Assembly: GCA_024278285.1 (NCBI GenBank) | Contig: JAJRTM010000953.1 | Coordinates: 1 to 16,596, forward strand | Length of the DNA: 16,596 nucleotides | Reading direction: 5' to 3' | Origin: Planctomycetota bacterium | GTDB lineage: Bacteria > Planctomycetota > Planctomycetia > Planctomycetales > Planctomycetaceae | Shown: piece by piece, positions 1-8,238 of the stretch | Layout: each line of letters opens with the position of its first letter | Numbering within the stretch: the first letter of the stretch is position 1 | Made by a program: the position numbers and the translations under genes | Notes under the pieces: generated by a model | What the model saw: the letters and a program-made list of their open reading frames with translations, nothing else | What the model was told of the DNA's origin: nothing | Databases searched by the model: none

Positions 1-133
1 ACGGTTGCGACCACGTTTGACTAAGAACCAGAAAATCTTCAGCGGTTAATGGGCAGCGTGTTAATGCGAGCATGATGTCATCATCACGAAGCGTTTTTTG
101 CCAACCTTTTTTTGTCTGTGATCGTGTTGCCAT
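1..133 (-). CDS. Truncated N-terminus of a hypothetical protein, possibly replication-relaxation-like
   Basis: An open frame of 44 codons runs from an ATG at 133 down to base 1 without a stop, so the gene continues beyond the window. The visible protein starts MATRSQTKKGWQKTLRDDDI and continues with a stretch containing LTAEDFLVLSQTW. A basic start followed by a helical 'LT.ED.L.LS.T' segment resembles the first helices of winged-helix proteins of the replication-relaxation type found on plasmids and integrative elements; that is a memory-based guess from 44 residues. It diverges from the primase-like gene at 189, so the 55 bases between them must hold both start regions. I see no Shine-Dalgarno site. 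I am fairly sure it is a gene and unsure what it does. Confidence 0.5.
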   Translation of the reverse strand, partial: MATRSQTKKGWQKTLRDDDIMLALTRCPLTAEDFLVLSQTWSQP

Positions 134-188
134 CGGTTGGCGGTGAGTGTAGCTTACCTCCCTTTTAATTCCACCTACTTCAACTTGC

Positions 189-1442
189 ATGGCTTCCACA
201 AATAGTACACGAAAAACAAATGGCTACATCGATGTCGATTCCCTCCAACAGGAACTGGTTGCAAGTGGCGACGTCGTCGAACGCATCGCCAGTTTTTATT
301 CAGTCGATCTCCCCGCCCTCCACAAAACTCAAAACGAAACCCGCATGGCCTGCATCTTCGCCTGCGGCAAAAGAGAAGAACAAACCGGCGACCGGGCAAT
401 TTCCATCAAAACAAAACAGGACGGAGCCGTCTTCCGATGCTTCCAATACGGCTGCACCGTGCGAGGGAATTTGCTCAACTTGATGTTCCTGATGAAACAC
501 AACCGCCAACCAAATGGTGGCAAACTCAAAGGATCAGAATTCAAAGAAATCGCGGCTGATCTCCAAGCAATGATTGAGGGACATCCCCCCGTTGAACCAA
601 CCCAATCAACAACATCACCACGAAACCCAAATGTAGCCGCTACGGCAACGCCCAGCGCGTCAACGACTGAATCCAACAACGAACCACTCATCAATATCCC
701 ACTGAAAGATTCCGAAAACGAACGCGCCCGCGAACTGGTCAATCTCGACGATAAATTCATTACCGATGTCGCAGATATGTCCCCGCAAGCAGCCGCCTAT
801 GTTCGATCACGCCGGTTCATGACACCAGAGACCATGAAAAAATACCGCTGCGGCTATCTCCCGAGTAACGCCAAAGGATTATTAAGAGGCCACTTCGTCT
901 ACGGCTACCCCGATGCAGAGGGAAATGTTTTGACCTGGTTCGGTCGCAATCTCAACTACGAAGCTCAACAAAAAAAATGGCAAAGCCAAGGCAATACCAA
1001 ATCCGAACCAAGAAAATTCAAATTCGTCAAAGGTTTTCATAGAGGACAAGAACTCTACGGCCTTCCCCAATTCCAAAAACTCGCTACCAAAGAATATTTT
1101 GAAAAGAATCCAAAAACCGGCATCATATTAGTAGAAGGCCAAAACGACGCCATCAACCTCCAAACCCTCGGCATCCCCGCCCTAGCAATTTGCAGCAACA
1201 CCATCACCGAAACCCAAGCAAAAAAACTAGCAACCCTCGCCAACCAAACCCACAACACCCACATCTCTATCATGTTCGACCTCGACCAAGAAGGCGAAAA
1301 CGGTGCAAAACAAACCGTACTGGAATTAGCAAAACACTGTCGTGTGCGGCTTGGTTGGAATTCCGAAAATACTGAGGGGCAATTCAAGGGAATGCAACCG
1401 GAGTCGCTCACGCATAAAGAGTTTGAAGAACAGATTAAATGA
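189..1442 (+). CDS. DNA primase-like protein (CHC2-type zinc finger plus Toprim domain)
   Basis: This 417-residue protein has the two landmarks of DnaG-type primases and their mobile-element relatives. A zinc-binding segment at residues 55-99 has Cys55 and Cys59 (CIFAC), then Cys84 and Cys89 (FRCFQYGC) followed by the helix VRGNLLNLM, which is how CHC2 fingers end. Spacing differs from classic DnaG: Cys replaces the usual His and the pairs are C-x3-C and C-x4-C. A Toprim-like fold follows at about 310-385, with the acidic residue in ILVEGQNDA (Glu316) and the DLD pair Asp364/Asp366. The linker at 135-175 is low-complexity (Thr, Ser, Asn, Pro). It lacks a helicase domain and is shorter than DnaG (about 600 residues). 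Likely role: primer synthesis or DNA binding for replication of the host element. The codon style (many C-ending codons) differs from the AT-richer operon downstream. No strong ribosome binding site precedes the ATG. Confidence 0.8.
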   Translation: MASTNSTRKTNGYIDVDSLQQELVASGDVVERIASFYSVDLPALHKTQNETRMACIFACGKREEQTGDRAISIKTKQDGAVFRCFQYGCTVRGNLLNLMFLMKHNRQPNGGKLKGSEFKEIAADLQAMIEGHPPVEPTQSTTSPRNPNVAATATPSASTTESNNEPLINIPLKDSENERARELVNLDDKFITDVADMSPQAAAYVRSRRFMTPETMKKYRCGYLPSNAKGLLRGHFVYGYPDAEGNVLTWFGRNLNYEAQQKKWQSQGNTKSEPRKFKFVKGFHRGQELYGLPQFQKLATKEYFEKNPKTGIILVEGQNDAINLQTLGIPALAICSNTITETQAKKLATLANQTHNTHISIMFDLDQEGENGAKQTVLELAKHCRVRLGWNSENTEGQFKGMQPESLTHKEFEEQIK

Positions 1443-1730
1443 AGCTCATAGTGAAAATTGTCGAAAACTGGACACTTTTGAATTGTTGATCCTGAAATAA
1501 CCAGATTGTTTTATTGCTCGCAGGTGGCGATGGCATCTTGCATTCATTCCAAAATATGTTGACTTGATTTCGCTTCAAGTTGTGAATAGTCTGAGAAATC
1601 AAACGGAACCATCTTTCCATTTTGGTTTTAACACTTCAATAACTCATGAATGTCAGCTAATATCAGAAGGTATGAACAACTTGTAAACAACTGCCCCCAA
1701 ACAGAAAACATGGCTGGAAGAAACCACTAA
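1443..1730. other. Intergenic region upstream of the GTPase operon, with a small inverted repeat
   Basis: This 288-base gap separates the primase-like gene from the five-gene operon and must contain that operon's promoter. I see an inverted repeat ACTTGA (1562-1567), seven-base spacer, TCAAGT (1575-1580), which could be an operator. It overlaps a TTGACT (1559-1564) resembling a -35 box, but no good -10 box lies at the right distance. No convincing intrinsic terminator for the upstream gene and no credible short gene was seen. Confidence 0.3.
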
Positions 1731-3050
1731 ATGTTACTATTTCTACACATCTCGGATATTCACTTTTGTAAATGGAGCGGGACTACATATGATGCGGATG
1801 ATGATCTCCGTAACGAAATTGAAATTGATGCAAAAAAGTTCTCAAAGACTGCCGAAAGTCCTGATGGTATTCTTGTAAGTGGCGATATTGCTTTTAGTGG
1901 CAGTCGCGAAGAATATGCAATCGCCAAAGAATGGTTAAAAACACTCTGTGACAAGGTGGGATGTAGTCATGACAATGTCTGGTGTGTCCCGGGTAACCAC
2001 GATGTTAATCAGCAAATTGCAAGGAAAAGTAAAACTTTAACTAAGATCCAAGAGGATTTGCGGCAGACGGCAAAAGATCGTCCTCATGCACTGAATGGTG
2101 AATTATTAGAACTTATGAGCGACCCAATTGCTTTTCGACCGCTTTATCAGCCATTGGAAGATTACAATGACTTTGCGGCAACGTTTAAATGTGAGATAAA
2201 CCCTGAGAAACCAATCTGGCGGCAGAGTTTTACTCTGAATGATGGTTCATCTTTGCGATTGAATGGACTGACCTCGACAACTGTTTCCAATCATTTTGAT
2301 AACGACCACAAATTTGTAATCATTGGAGAGCATCAGTTACCAAAACGGGAAGAGGGTATTGTTGATTTTGTGATGTGCCATCATCCACACGACTGGCTGC
2401 AAGGTGCCGATGTTTTCAAAAACACATTAAATAAACGAACTCAAATCCAGTTATTTGGTCATAAACACATGCAGGCTGTGCGACAAATTGACAATTCTCT
2501 ACATATCGTTGCAGGGGCGGTACATCCTGATCGGCGAGAACTTCAATGGGAACCTCGTTACAATTGGTTGAAGGTAAGCACTGATGTGGATGATACTGGT
2601 CGAAAGTTAAAAGTAAGTATTTATCCAAGGATTTGGAGCCAAGATAATTCTGCCTTTGGTCCAGATTTCAACTCCTGTTCTAACAACGACCATAAGGACT
2701 ACTCATTCTCACTGCCAAGTTGGACTCCGTCCTCCACTACAAACGAAGAACCCGATATCGACAGAAACATTCAGGTACAATGCGAACCAGGAGGTGCGAA
2801 CATGAACTGGAGTCGCGTACTCACTTACAGGTTCCTAGATTTGTCTCATTTGCAAATAATTGATATTGCTCGCCATCTTAATTTACTTCAAGATGACGAC
2901 GAAGGTGTTAGAGATTTAGTGCTTTACCAACGAATTTTTGAACGTGCAATAGAGGAAGGACAGTTGGATAAGCTGTGGAATGAAATAGAGAAAAAACACA
3001 ACGACAGCAAATACCCAACTAACCCATTCGCAGATAATCAAGACGCATAA
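1731..3050 (+). CDS. Calcineurin-like metallophosphoesterase with C-terminal GTPase-associated adaptor-like domain; predicted effector
   Basis: A 439-residue protein with a complete set of calcineurin-like phosphoesterase metal ligands: Asp9 and His11 (SDIH), Asp52 (SGDIAFSG), Asn89-His90-Asp91 (PGNHD), His217/His218 (CHHPHDW) and His244/His246 (GHKH). The family hydrolyses phosphomono- or phosphodiester bonds with two metal ions; the substrate (nucleic acid, cyclic nucleotide or other) cannot be read from sequence. After the catalytic domain (about 1-310) and a polar linker comes a helical C-terminal segment, about 360-435, starting near LTYRFLDLSHLQIIDIARHL. This resembles the GTPase-associated adaptor domain described for effectors of GAP1/double-GTPase conflict systems. 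No signal peptide or membrane segment, so cytoplasmic. It is the first gene of the operon, 11 bases before the next. I infer it is the enzymatic effector, held in check or triggered by the GTPases. The start is the first ATG; no clear ribosome binding site supports it. Confidence 0.88.
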   Translation: MLLFLHISDIHFCKWSGTTYDADDDLRNEIEIDAKKFSKTAESPDGILVSGDIAFSGSREEYAIAKEWLKTLCDKVGCSHDNVWCVPGNHDVNQQIARKSKTLTKIQEDLRQTAKDRPHALNGELLELMSDPIAFRPLYQPLEDYNDFAATFKCEINPEKPIWRQSFTLNDGSSLRLNGLTSTTVSNHFDNDHKFVIIGEHQLPKREEGIVDFVMCHHPHDWLQGADVFKNTLNKRTQIQLFGHKHMQAVRQIDNSLHIVAGAVHPDRRELQWEPRYNWLKVSTDVDDTGRKLKVSIYPRIWSQDNSAFGPDFNSCSNNDHKDYSFSLPSWTPSSTTNEEPDIDRNIQVQCEPGGANMNWSRVLTYRFLDLSHLQIIDIARHLNLLQDDDEGVRDLVLYQRIFERAIEEGQLDKLWNEIEKKHNDSKYPTNPFADNQDA

Positions 3051-3061
3051 AAGGGCAGACA

Positions 3062-4162
3062 ATGATAAATGAATTTGCAGACTGGCTACGCCTCGCACAT
3101 TTGGAACCCGACCATGATACGGTTGGGCGCCGCTGGGATGGTGTTGAAAAGAACACCGAAGAACTGACAGAGAATGATGCAATTAAATTGGTGCTTCTTT
3201 TCAATCAGATGCCAACATCATCTGATTTTATAGCAGATTTTAGCAACAAGTTTCACGAAGCAGATAATTCCTTCCCAATGACTGAAAACGATTTGGAATT
3301 ATCGGTACTGAGTGGGGCAGTGATTGCGCACACAATTTCTGAGAATACAGATGTTGATATTTCTAACATTCTCGCATTGTCAGTTGTTTGCCTTAATCTT
3401 GCAGGTCATCGAAACCGTTGTCCTGTGCCTGAAATAGTTAATCGGTGTCGTGAGCATCTGGAAAAGACTCGTGCGGCATTGCGAGGACCAACCGCTCATC
3501 GCATTAAAGAAATTAAAAGCATCACGAAAAACACATTCGATGAAGAAAAAATAGTCGCTGCATGTGCTGCAAATCCGCCTTCAGAATTAGCAACACAGCT
3601 AACAACTATAGTTAAAGCGATGGCCAGTTCACTCCGAACAGCCAACGCGAATGACAAAATTCTGAAATCGCAACTTGATATTTTCCGAGAAGAATCAGAT
3701 GTACTTTGGTGGCTTACCGCAGCCTACTGCCGTGATCGAAATGTCACATTCGAAAATCTACCCTGGCCAGCTACATCACTTCATCTTGGAAAAGATTTGG
3801 CTGCTCTTGTCAAAAAATTGCCCGGTCCTTCGGCTTATTTTGGCATTCTCAACCGGGCTATAGAGGCATCTGGAAATGATGCCAGTATGCAATATCCCCT
3901 CGCATCGACGGTTAGTAAGATGGACAAGACGTCTCGTACAAATTGGACTGAAGAAACCTCTTCAAGTGTGGGATTGCCACTATGCCCGATCCTCAATGCT
4001 ATTCACCTTTCTTCAAAAGCATCGAAACAAGGCGATTGGACTCCGAAGTTTAAGGAGAAGTTTTCAATTGCTGCAAACACAAAACTATCTGCGATTGATC
4101 TCTCAGTACAAATTTTTCACGAGATATTGTTGATCCGCTCGTTGATTGAGGCTGGTGAATGA
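3062..4162 (+). CDS. All-helical GTPase-associated system protein (GASH-like)
   Basis: A 366-residue, apparently all-helical soluble protein with no catalytic motif that I can see. It opens with FADWLRLAHLEPDHDTVGRR and a tryptophan-containing helix, which resembles the GTPase-associated system helical (GASH) family; that assignment is from remembered family features and from context. It starts 11 bases after the phosphoesterase, behind an AAGGGC stretch that can serve as a weak ribosome binding site. Its stop overlaps the start of the first GTPase by four bases (ATGA). This coupling implies roughly stoichiometric production with the GTPases. A scaffold or adaptor linking GTPases and effector is the natural reading. 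The middle (about 140-200) is rich in charged residues and could be partly coiled. I am sure this is a gene and moderately sure of the family. Confidence 0.72.
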   Translation: MINEFADWLRLAHLEPDHDTVGRRWDGVEKNTEELTENDAIKLVLLFNQMPTSSDFIADFSNKFHEADNSFPMTENDLELSVLSGAVIAHTISENTDVDISNILALSVVCLNLAGHRNRCPVPEIVNRCREHLEKTRAALRGPTAHRIKEIKSITKNTFDEEKIVAACAANPPSELATQLTTIVKAMASSLRTANANDKILKSQLDIFREESDVLWWLTAAYCRDRNVTFENLPWPATSLHLGKDLAALVKKLPGPSAYFGILNRAIEASGNDASMQYPLASTVSKMDKTSRTNWTEETSSSVGLPLCPILNAIHLSSKASKQGDWTPKFKEKFSIAANTKLSAIDLSVQIFHEILLIRSLIEAGE

Positions 4163-5106
4163 AAGGAAAAATACAAGTGGTAGAATCCGAAATTCAAGAA
4201 GAAGTCGTTTCCGAAAATGAAAATACTGTCAAGCTTTGTCACGGAGAGGCTCTCACTATCTCCGAAGGCTACACCATAGCTGGTGCAAAGCGTACTCAAG
4301 TAATAATCATTGCGGGTGAAGTTGGAAGTGGAAAAACATCTTTAATTGCCACTTTGTTTCATTGTCTTCAACGTGGCCCATTTTGTGACTATATGTTTGC
4401 TGGATCGAAAACACTGATTGGCTTTGACCAACGTTGCCACGAAGCTCGTACATCTTCGAGCCGAGCCATTCAAACAATGGAACGAACCAAAAGTGGTGAA
4501 GACCGTATTCTCCTTCATCTTCACTTACGCCATAAAGAAAAGTTACAGCAATCCGTTCATGTTTTATTTTCTGATTTATCGGGAGAAAGGTTCAGAGACG
4601 CAAAAGATTCAATTGAAGAATGTCGTTCTGTTCCGTTATTACAGCGGGCTGACCACTTTGTCTTATTGATAGACGGTGATCGCATTTGTGATATTGCAAA
4701 ACGCCAATCAGCAAAGTCAGAAACAATAATGCTGCTTCAGCGATGTTTGGATGCGGAACAGCTTAACAATAATTCTCTTATAGACTTGGTCTTCAGCAAG
4801 TGGGATATCGTTGATTCGAGAGAAGATGATGCAAACACTTTGGAGTTCGTAAAAACGATTGAGGTTTCCATTAGAGAAAAATTTTTTGCTAGAGTCGGGC
4901 GATTAAGATTCTTTCGTATAGCTGCCCGTCCCGATACCAATTCCGATCATATAAATCTTGGTTTTGGTCTCGAAGCTATGGTTCCTTCATGGTTTGAAGA
5001 AAAAGCAGACATGATAGTGCCTCGCTGTCCATTGAATATCCAAGTACCCAAGCATTGCGAGTACGATCAATTTGGGCAGGAATATATCGCAATGGAGAAT
5101 CTCTAA
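4159..5106 (+). CDS. P-loop GTPase, double-GTPase type (first of the pair)
   Basis: A 315-residue protein with a clear GTPase layout: P-loop GEVGSGKTS at 53-61; a Walker B/G3 equivalent DLSGE at 139-143 (the family has D-L-S-G-E where Ras-like proteins have DTAGQ); and SKWD at 213-216 in the G4 position that recognises guanine (NKxD in classic GTPases). The stretch FAGSKTLIGFD at 80-90 and the later ERTKSG segment match the switch region I remember for one of the two double-GTPase families (DO-GTPase2, by memory). The first 45 residues are an acidic extension. It begins inside the stop codon of the helical protein and ends one base before the second GTPase, so the three are co-translated. Likely role: nucleotide-controlled switch that pairs with the second GTPase and gates the effector. 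It carries a complete set of motifs, so I expect it to be active. Confidence 0.85.
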   Translation: MKGKIQVVESEIQEEVVSENENTVKLCHGEALTISEGYTIAGAKRTQVIIIAGEVGSGKTSLIATLFHCLQRGPFCDYMFAGSKTLIGFDQRCHEARTSSSRAIQTMERTKSGEDRILLHLHLRHKEKLQQSVHVLFSDLSGERFRDAKDSIEECRSVPLLQRADHFVLLIDGDRICDIAKRQSAKSETIMLLQRCLDAEQLNNNSLIDLVFSKWDIVDSREDDANTLEFVKTIEVSIREKFFARVGRLRFFRIAARPDTNSDHINLGFGLEAMVPSWFEEKADMIVPRCPLNIQVPKHCEYDQFGQEYIAMENL

Positions 5107-5107
5107 C

Positions 5108-5974
5108 ATGTCAAATGCAGCCATAAATCAGTTTATGATAGGTCTTCCAGGAGCTGGAAAAACGACATTCCTTGCCGCGCTTTGGCATGTTTTATTCTCA
5201 GGAAAAATCGAGGGGAGTCTTTTATTTTCTCATTTGGAAGGAGACGATACATACTTAAATAAGATTCAAGATACTTGGATTGATACCAAACAACTGGAGC
5301 GTACGCAAATTGGAATGGAGCAATCAGTGAGTATTACTCTCAAGCATCCTACGCTTGAAGTGACAACGAATGTGCTGATTCCTGACTTGTCAGGTGAGTC
5401 ATTTGAGCAGCAGTGGACTGATCGAATAGCTGATAAGTATTATTATGAAAACATTCAAAAATCTCAGGGTGGTCTTTTGCTAATTCATCCCGATGTCCGC
5501 AAAGAGTCACTAATCAGCGAAGCTGCTCCTCTCATAGAAACTATTTCAACCGGTGGTGACATAGATGATACTGATAGAGACGACCCAGTTCAATGGGATG
5601 CAGCTAAATCCCCCACGCAGGTTCAGCTTGTTGATCTGCTTCAGTTCGTGCAGACACTACTTGGGCAAAGAGGAGTCCGGCTTGCCGTAGTTATTTCCGC
5701 GTGGGATTTGGTGCAGAAAGATTCACAAAATCATCCCCCTGAGAAATGGGTAGAAAATTCACTCCCATTATTACATCAGTATCTGACGACGAATTCTAAC
5801 ACTTTTGAACACAAGTACTATGGAATCAGTGCACAAGGTGGAGACATAAATTCAGACCTTGAATCGCTCCAGCAAATAATAGAGCCATCTGAACGCATTG
5901 AAGTCGTGACTGATGGTCTTAAGTCGTCGCACGATATTACACTACCGCTCAGGTGGACGATGGGGTGGGAATGA
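5108..5974 (+). CDS. P-loop GTPase, double-GTPase type (second of the pair)
   Basis: A 288-residue GTPase from the chosen start. The P-loop GLPGAGKT is at 12-19, followed by TFLAALWHVL, DLSGE at 93-97 and SAWD at 197-200 in the G4 position. It shares the DLSGE and xxWD hallmarks with the GTPase just upstream, so the two look like diverged paralogues that probably act as a heterodimer; the LPGAGKTTFLAALWH helix fits what I remember as DO-GTPase1. I chose the ATG at 5108, one base after the previous stop. An in-frame ATG at 5072 would add 12 residues (MGRNISQWRISN) overlapping the upstream gene by 35 bases; I consider it less likely because the P-loop strand already starts close to the shorter N-terminus. 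The stop overlaps the GAP1 start (ATGA). Confidence 0.85.
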   Translation: MSNAAINQFMIGLPGAGKTTFLAALWHVLFSGKIEGSLLFSHLEGDDTYLNKIQDTWIDTKQLERTQIGMEQSVSITLKHPTLEVTTNVLIPDLSGESFEQQWTDRIADKYYYENIQKSQGGLLLIHPDVRKESLISEAAPLIETISTGGDIDDTDRDDPVQWDAAKSPTQVQLVDLLQFVQTLLGQRGVRLAVVISAWDLVQKDSQNHPPEKWVENSLPLLHQYLTTNSNTFEHKYYGISAQGGDINSDLESLQQIIEPSERIEVVTDGLKSSHDITLPLRWTMGWE

Positions 5975-8091
5975 AATCAGGTATGAACTCAATTACTGCA
6001 CATCAAACAGTGCATGGCTACTCCGATGGTCATCGACTACTTGCTTCGTCGCGTTCTTTTGGAAAAATTGCAGATCGACAACTGCGATTCCTTAGCGATC
6101 TTTCTGGGTCAAGTAATTATCCACTTTTTGATGAATACTATACGGCATATTCAATTGCTGAAGATAATCTCTTTGCTATCGGGAAAACGTGGATTGCTAC
6201 CGAAATGGAACGTCCAGGCTGTGCATGGACACATACTCTCATTTTCAAGCCGAGCGAGTTGAGAAAGCTTCGCAACACAAAAGCATTAGAAAATACATTT
6301 GTGCGGCCCGCTCATGATAATCTTGATGATTTCAGATCAATCACATCTATTGTATTAGAGTTGAAAAATGGGAATAGTTATTCGGAGCAATCAACCAGTC
6401 TCGCGAATCGGATCATTGAGAAATTTTATCTTAGCTCTGCACCCGTATTTATTGTCACAGAGAATCCTCATTCTTGCACACAAGTAGTCCTTGACGTTTG
6501 GCTGCAATATCTCCAATTATCTTCAAATCTCCTTTCGTTTTGTACTGCATCAATCCGCAGTCGTAAAATCGACTCAATCCCGTTGGACCTACAAGTTATC
6601 CCGCCAGATGCTGTCCGTAAGATTGACAACTCAGTTGATGATGCACAAATGCTGTATACAACTGATGTAAAGATAAGTAACCATGCCTCCGAATGGACAG
6701 ATTGTCTCGTTCAAGGACTTACGTCACCGAGTCCTCCTCGTGTTTATCAGTTTATTTCAGATTATGCCACAAGCTCATGTCGCACTGAGATAGGTCATTT
6801 ATCGCAGTTACATGAGGAGTTATCTCATGCAGAGAACAATCAGGAAGATGTTCTTGGTATTGTCCAATTTATGGCATCAAAATGGTCGGAGATAACATCA
6901 GGAACTTCAGTCAAAACAGATACACTTAGTTCACCAAACAACCGGAAATTCCTCATTCAGATTGATGATTTATTATTAATAGATGCAATTACAGAGTCAG
7001 AGTTGTTACCCGCGTTCAATATCGTGGAATTGCAACTTACAAGCCGCCTTTCAGATGAATGGAGAAAAGCACCTCAACAAGTTGTTCAGATTCTACAAAA
7101 ACTTCTTCGATCCAACAAAGAGAGTGCGAGGACTATTGTAGTAGATGTTTTGGCTAATGCCATTCTAACTGAGGATATCCAAGAACTACTTGAATTCCCT
7201 CACGAGATTGTGTTGTCTGTACTGAACCGGAGATTAAGGCTTCTTGTTTCACCAACTATTTGGCGTTCTCAAGAAACAAAATCTTTGATTGAAATTATCC
7301 GAGATTCCGAAGAAGATCTAACAGGTGAACTTGGTTACATGATAGTCTCAGCCCAGCTTGAGTCATCAGTCGAAAGTACAGCCACAATTATGAATCAAGT
7401 CCTCAAAGACCATATTGTTGTTCCAATATTGAATTGGTTGGTTGAAAATCCTGACAAACAAATCTCATCGGAATGGTGGCATCAGGTATTAAAATACCCA
7501 GAAGCAGTTTGCCAATGGCTCGGGAATACAGATAATATTCCATCTTGGCTTGTTGCTAGAATTACAACTACCTTTGACCCTCGAACTCAATATGTTTTTG
7601 AATGTCCTTTATCCTCGTGGACACGTTTCTCTGAGGCTGCTCACTCAGAACTATATGATGAAGAACTAACGAGTTTTATGGCTTTTCTGTTGGTTATTGG
7701 ATTGCAAACAAAAGAAAAAGATGGGGCGAAAATTGTCTCAAGTACATTTCCGTTGGTCTATACTGCGATTATAAATAGAACGTTAAGACAAAATTCGTGG
7801 GATTCTCTTAGTTGGAATTTACAGAAGGGATTTATGTGGGACAGAAGCAAACAACTGCGTGTTGGTATTGTTGAACATTTTGCGAATCACGATTGGTCAG
7901 TTGATCAATTTCTGAACCTAGTACCCAATGCCATTTTCCTTCGTGATGTTTTAGGAATGTGGGGCTGGGGGAATAAAGAAACAGTATTCCTTAGCAGAGT
8001 TTTGCATCGAGGCCTAGAACTAACTTATAATCTTCCGAATGATCAACGAAAAGTCCTCAAAGAATACCAAAAGTGGTTCTCAGAAAAATGA
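5971..8091 (+). CDS. GTPase-associated protein 1 (GAP1)
   Basis: A 706-residue protein starting at the ATGA overlap with the second GTPase. Residues 11-27 contain HQTVHGYSDGHRLLASS, the signature opening of the GAP1 N-terminal domain, and the segment around WTHTLIFKPSEL is also typical. The central and C-terminal two thirds are helical, matching the middle and C-terminal GAP1 domains in extent. GAP1 is the defining partner of the double GTPases in predicted bacterial conflict systems; its biochemical role is not known to me, and a sensor or regulator of the GTPases is the usual proposal. Alternative starts are the ATG at 5953 (six residues longer) or at 5983 (four shorter); the four-base overlap makes 5971 the best choice. 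It ends the operon, followed by a structured non-coding block. Confidence 0.85.
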   Translation: MKSGMNSITAHQTVHGYSDGHRLLASSRSFGKIADRQLRFLSDLSGSSNYPLFDEYYTAYSIAEDNLFAIGKTWIATEMERPGCAWTHTLIFKPSELRKLRNTKALENTFVRPAHDNLDDFRSITSIVLELKNGNSYSEQSTSLANRIIEKFYLSSAPVFIVTENPHSCTQVVLDVWLQYLQLSSNLLSFCTASIRSRKIDSIPLDLQVIPPDAVRKIDNSVDDAQMLYTTDVKISNHASEWTDCLVQGLTSPSPPRVYQFISDYATSSCRTEIGHLSQLHEELSHAENNQEDVLGIVQFMASKWSEITSGTSVKTDTLSSPNNRKFLIQIDDLLLIDAITESELLPAFNIVELQLTSRLSDEWRKAPQQVVQILQKLLRSNKESARTIVVDVLANAILTEDIQELLEFPHEIVLSVLNRRLRLLVSPTIWRSQETKSLIEIIRDSEEDLTGELGYMIVSAQLESSVESTATIMNQVLKDHIVVPILNWLVENPDKQISSEWWHQVLKYPEAVCQWLGNTDNIPSWLVARITTTFDPRTQYVFECPLSSWTRFSEAAHSELYDEELTSFMAFLLVIGLQTKEKDGAKIVSSTFPLVYTAIINRTLRQNSWDSLSWNLQKGFMWDRSKQLRVGIVEHFANHDWSVDQFLNLVPNAIFLRDVLGMWGWGNKETVFLSRVLHRGLELTYNLPNDQRKVLKEYQKWFSEK

Positions 8092-8213
8092 GAAATTCTT
8101 GTCCTGCTTAATTGTGTAATAACGGTTCAAGTCAATTCCTTTAATTCGAATAGCTATGTGTTTTTTAAATTAACAAGTTATCCTCGAAATTATAAAAGGG
8201 AATTTTTTCTCCT

Positions 8214-8238
8214 CAGCCGATAGGCTGTGGGTTTTGTT
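8214..8238 (+). terminator. Possible terminator of the GTPase operon
   Basis: About 120 bases after the GAP1 stop, CAGCC, a GATA loop and GGCTG (8214-8227) form a short perfect hairpin followed by TGGGTTTTGTT. The stem is only five pairs and the T-run is interrupted, so this is a weak intrinsic terminator at best. Confidence 0.3.

Noticed and set aside
1468..1477. CTGGACACTT shared with 12360-12369, considered as an insertion sequence end
   Set aside because: Shared 10-mers are expected many times by chance in a window this size, and no terminal inverted repeat pair or transposase remains.
5072..5107. Upstream ATG extending the second GTPase by 12 residues
   Set aside because: It would overlap the first GTPase by 35 bases; the ATG one base after that gene's stop fits the coupling pattern of the operon and retains the P-loop strand.
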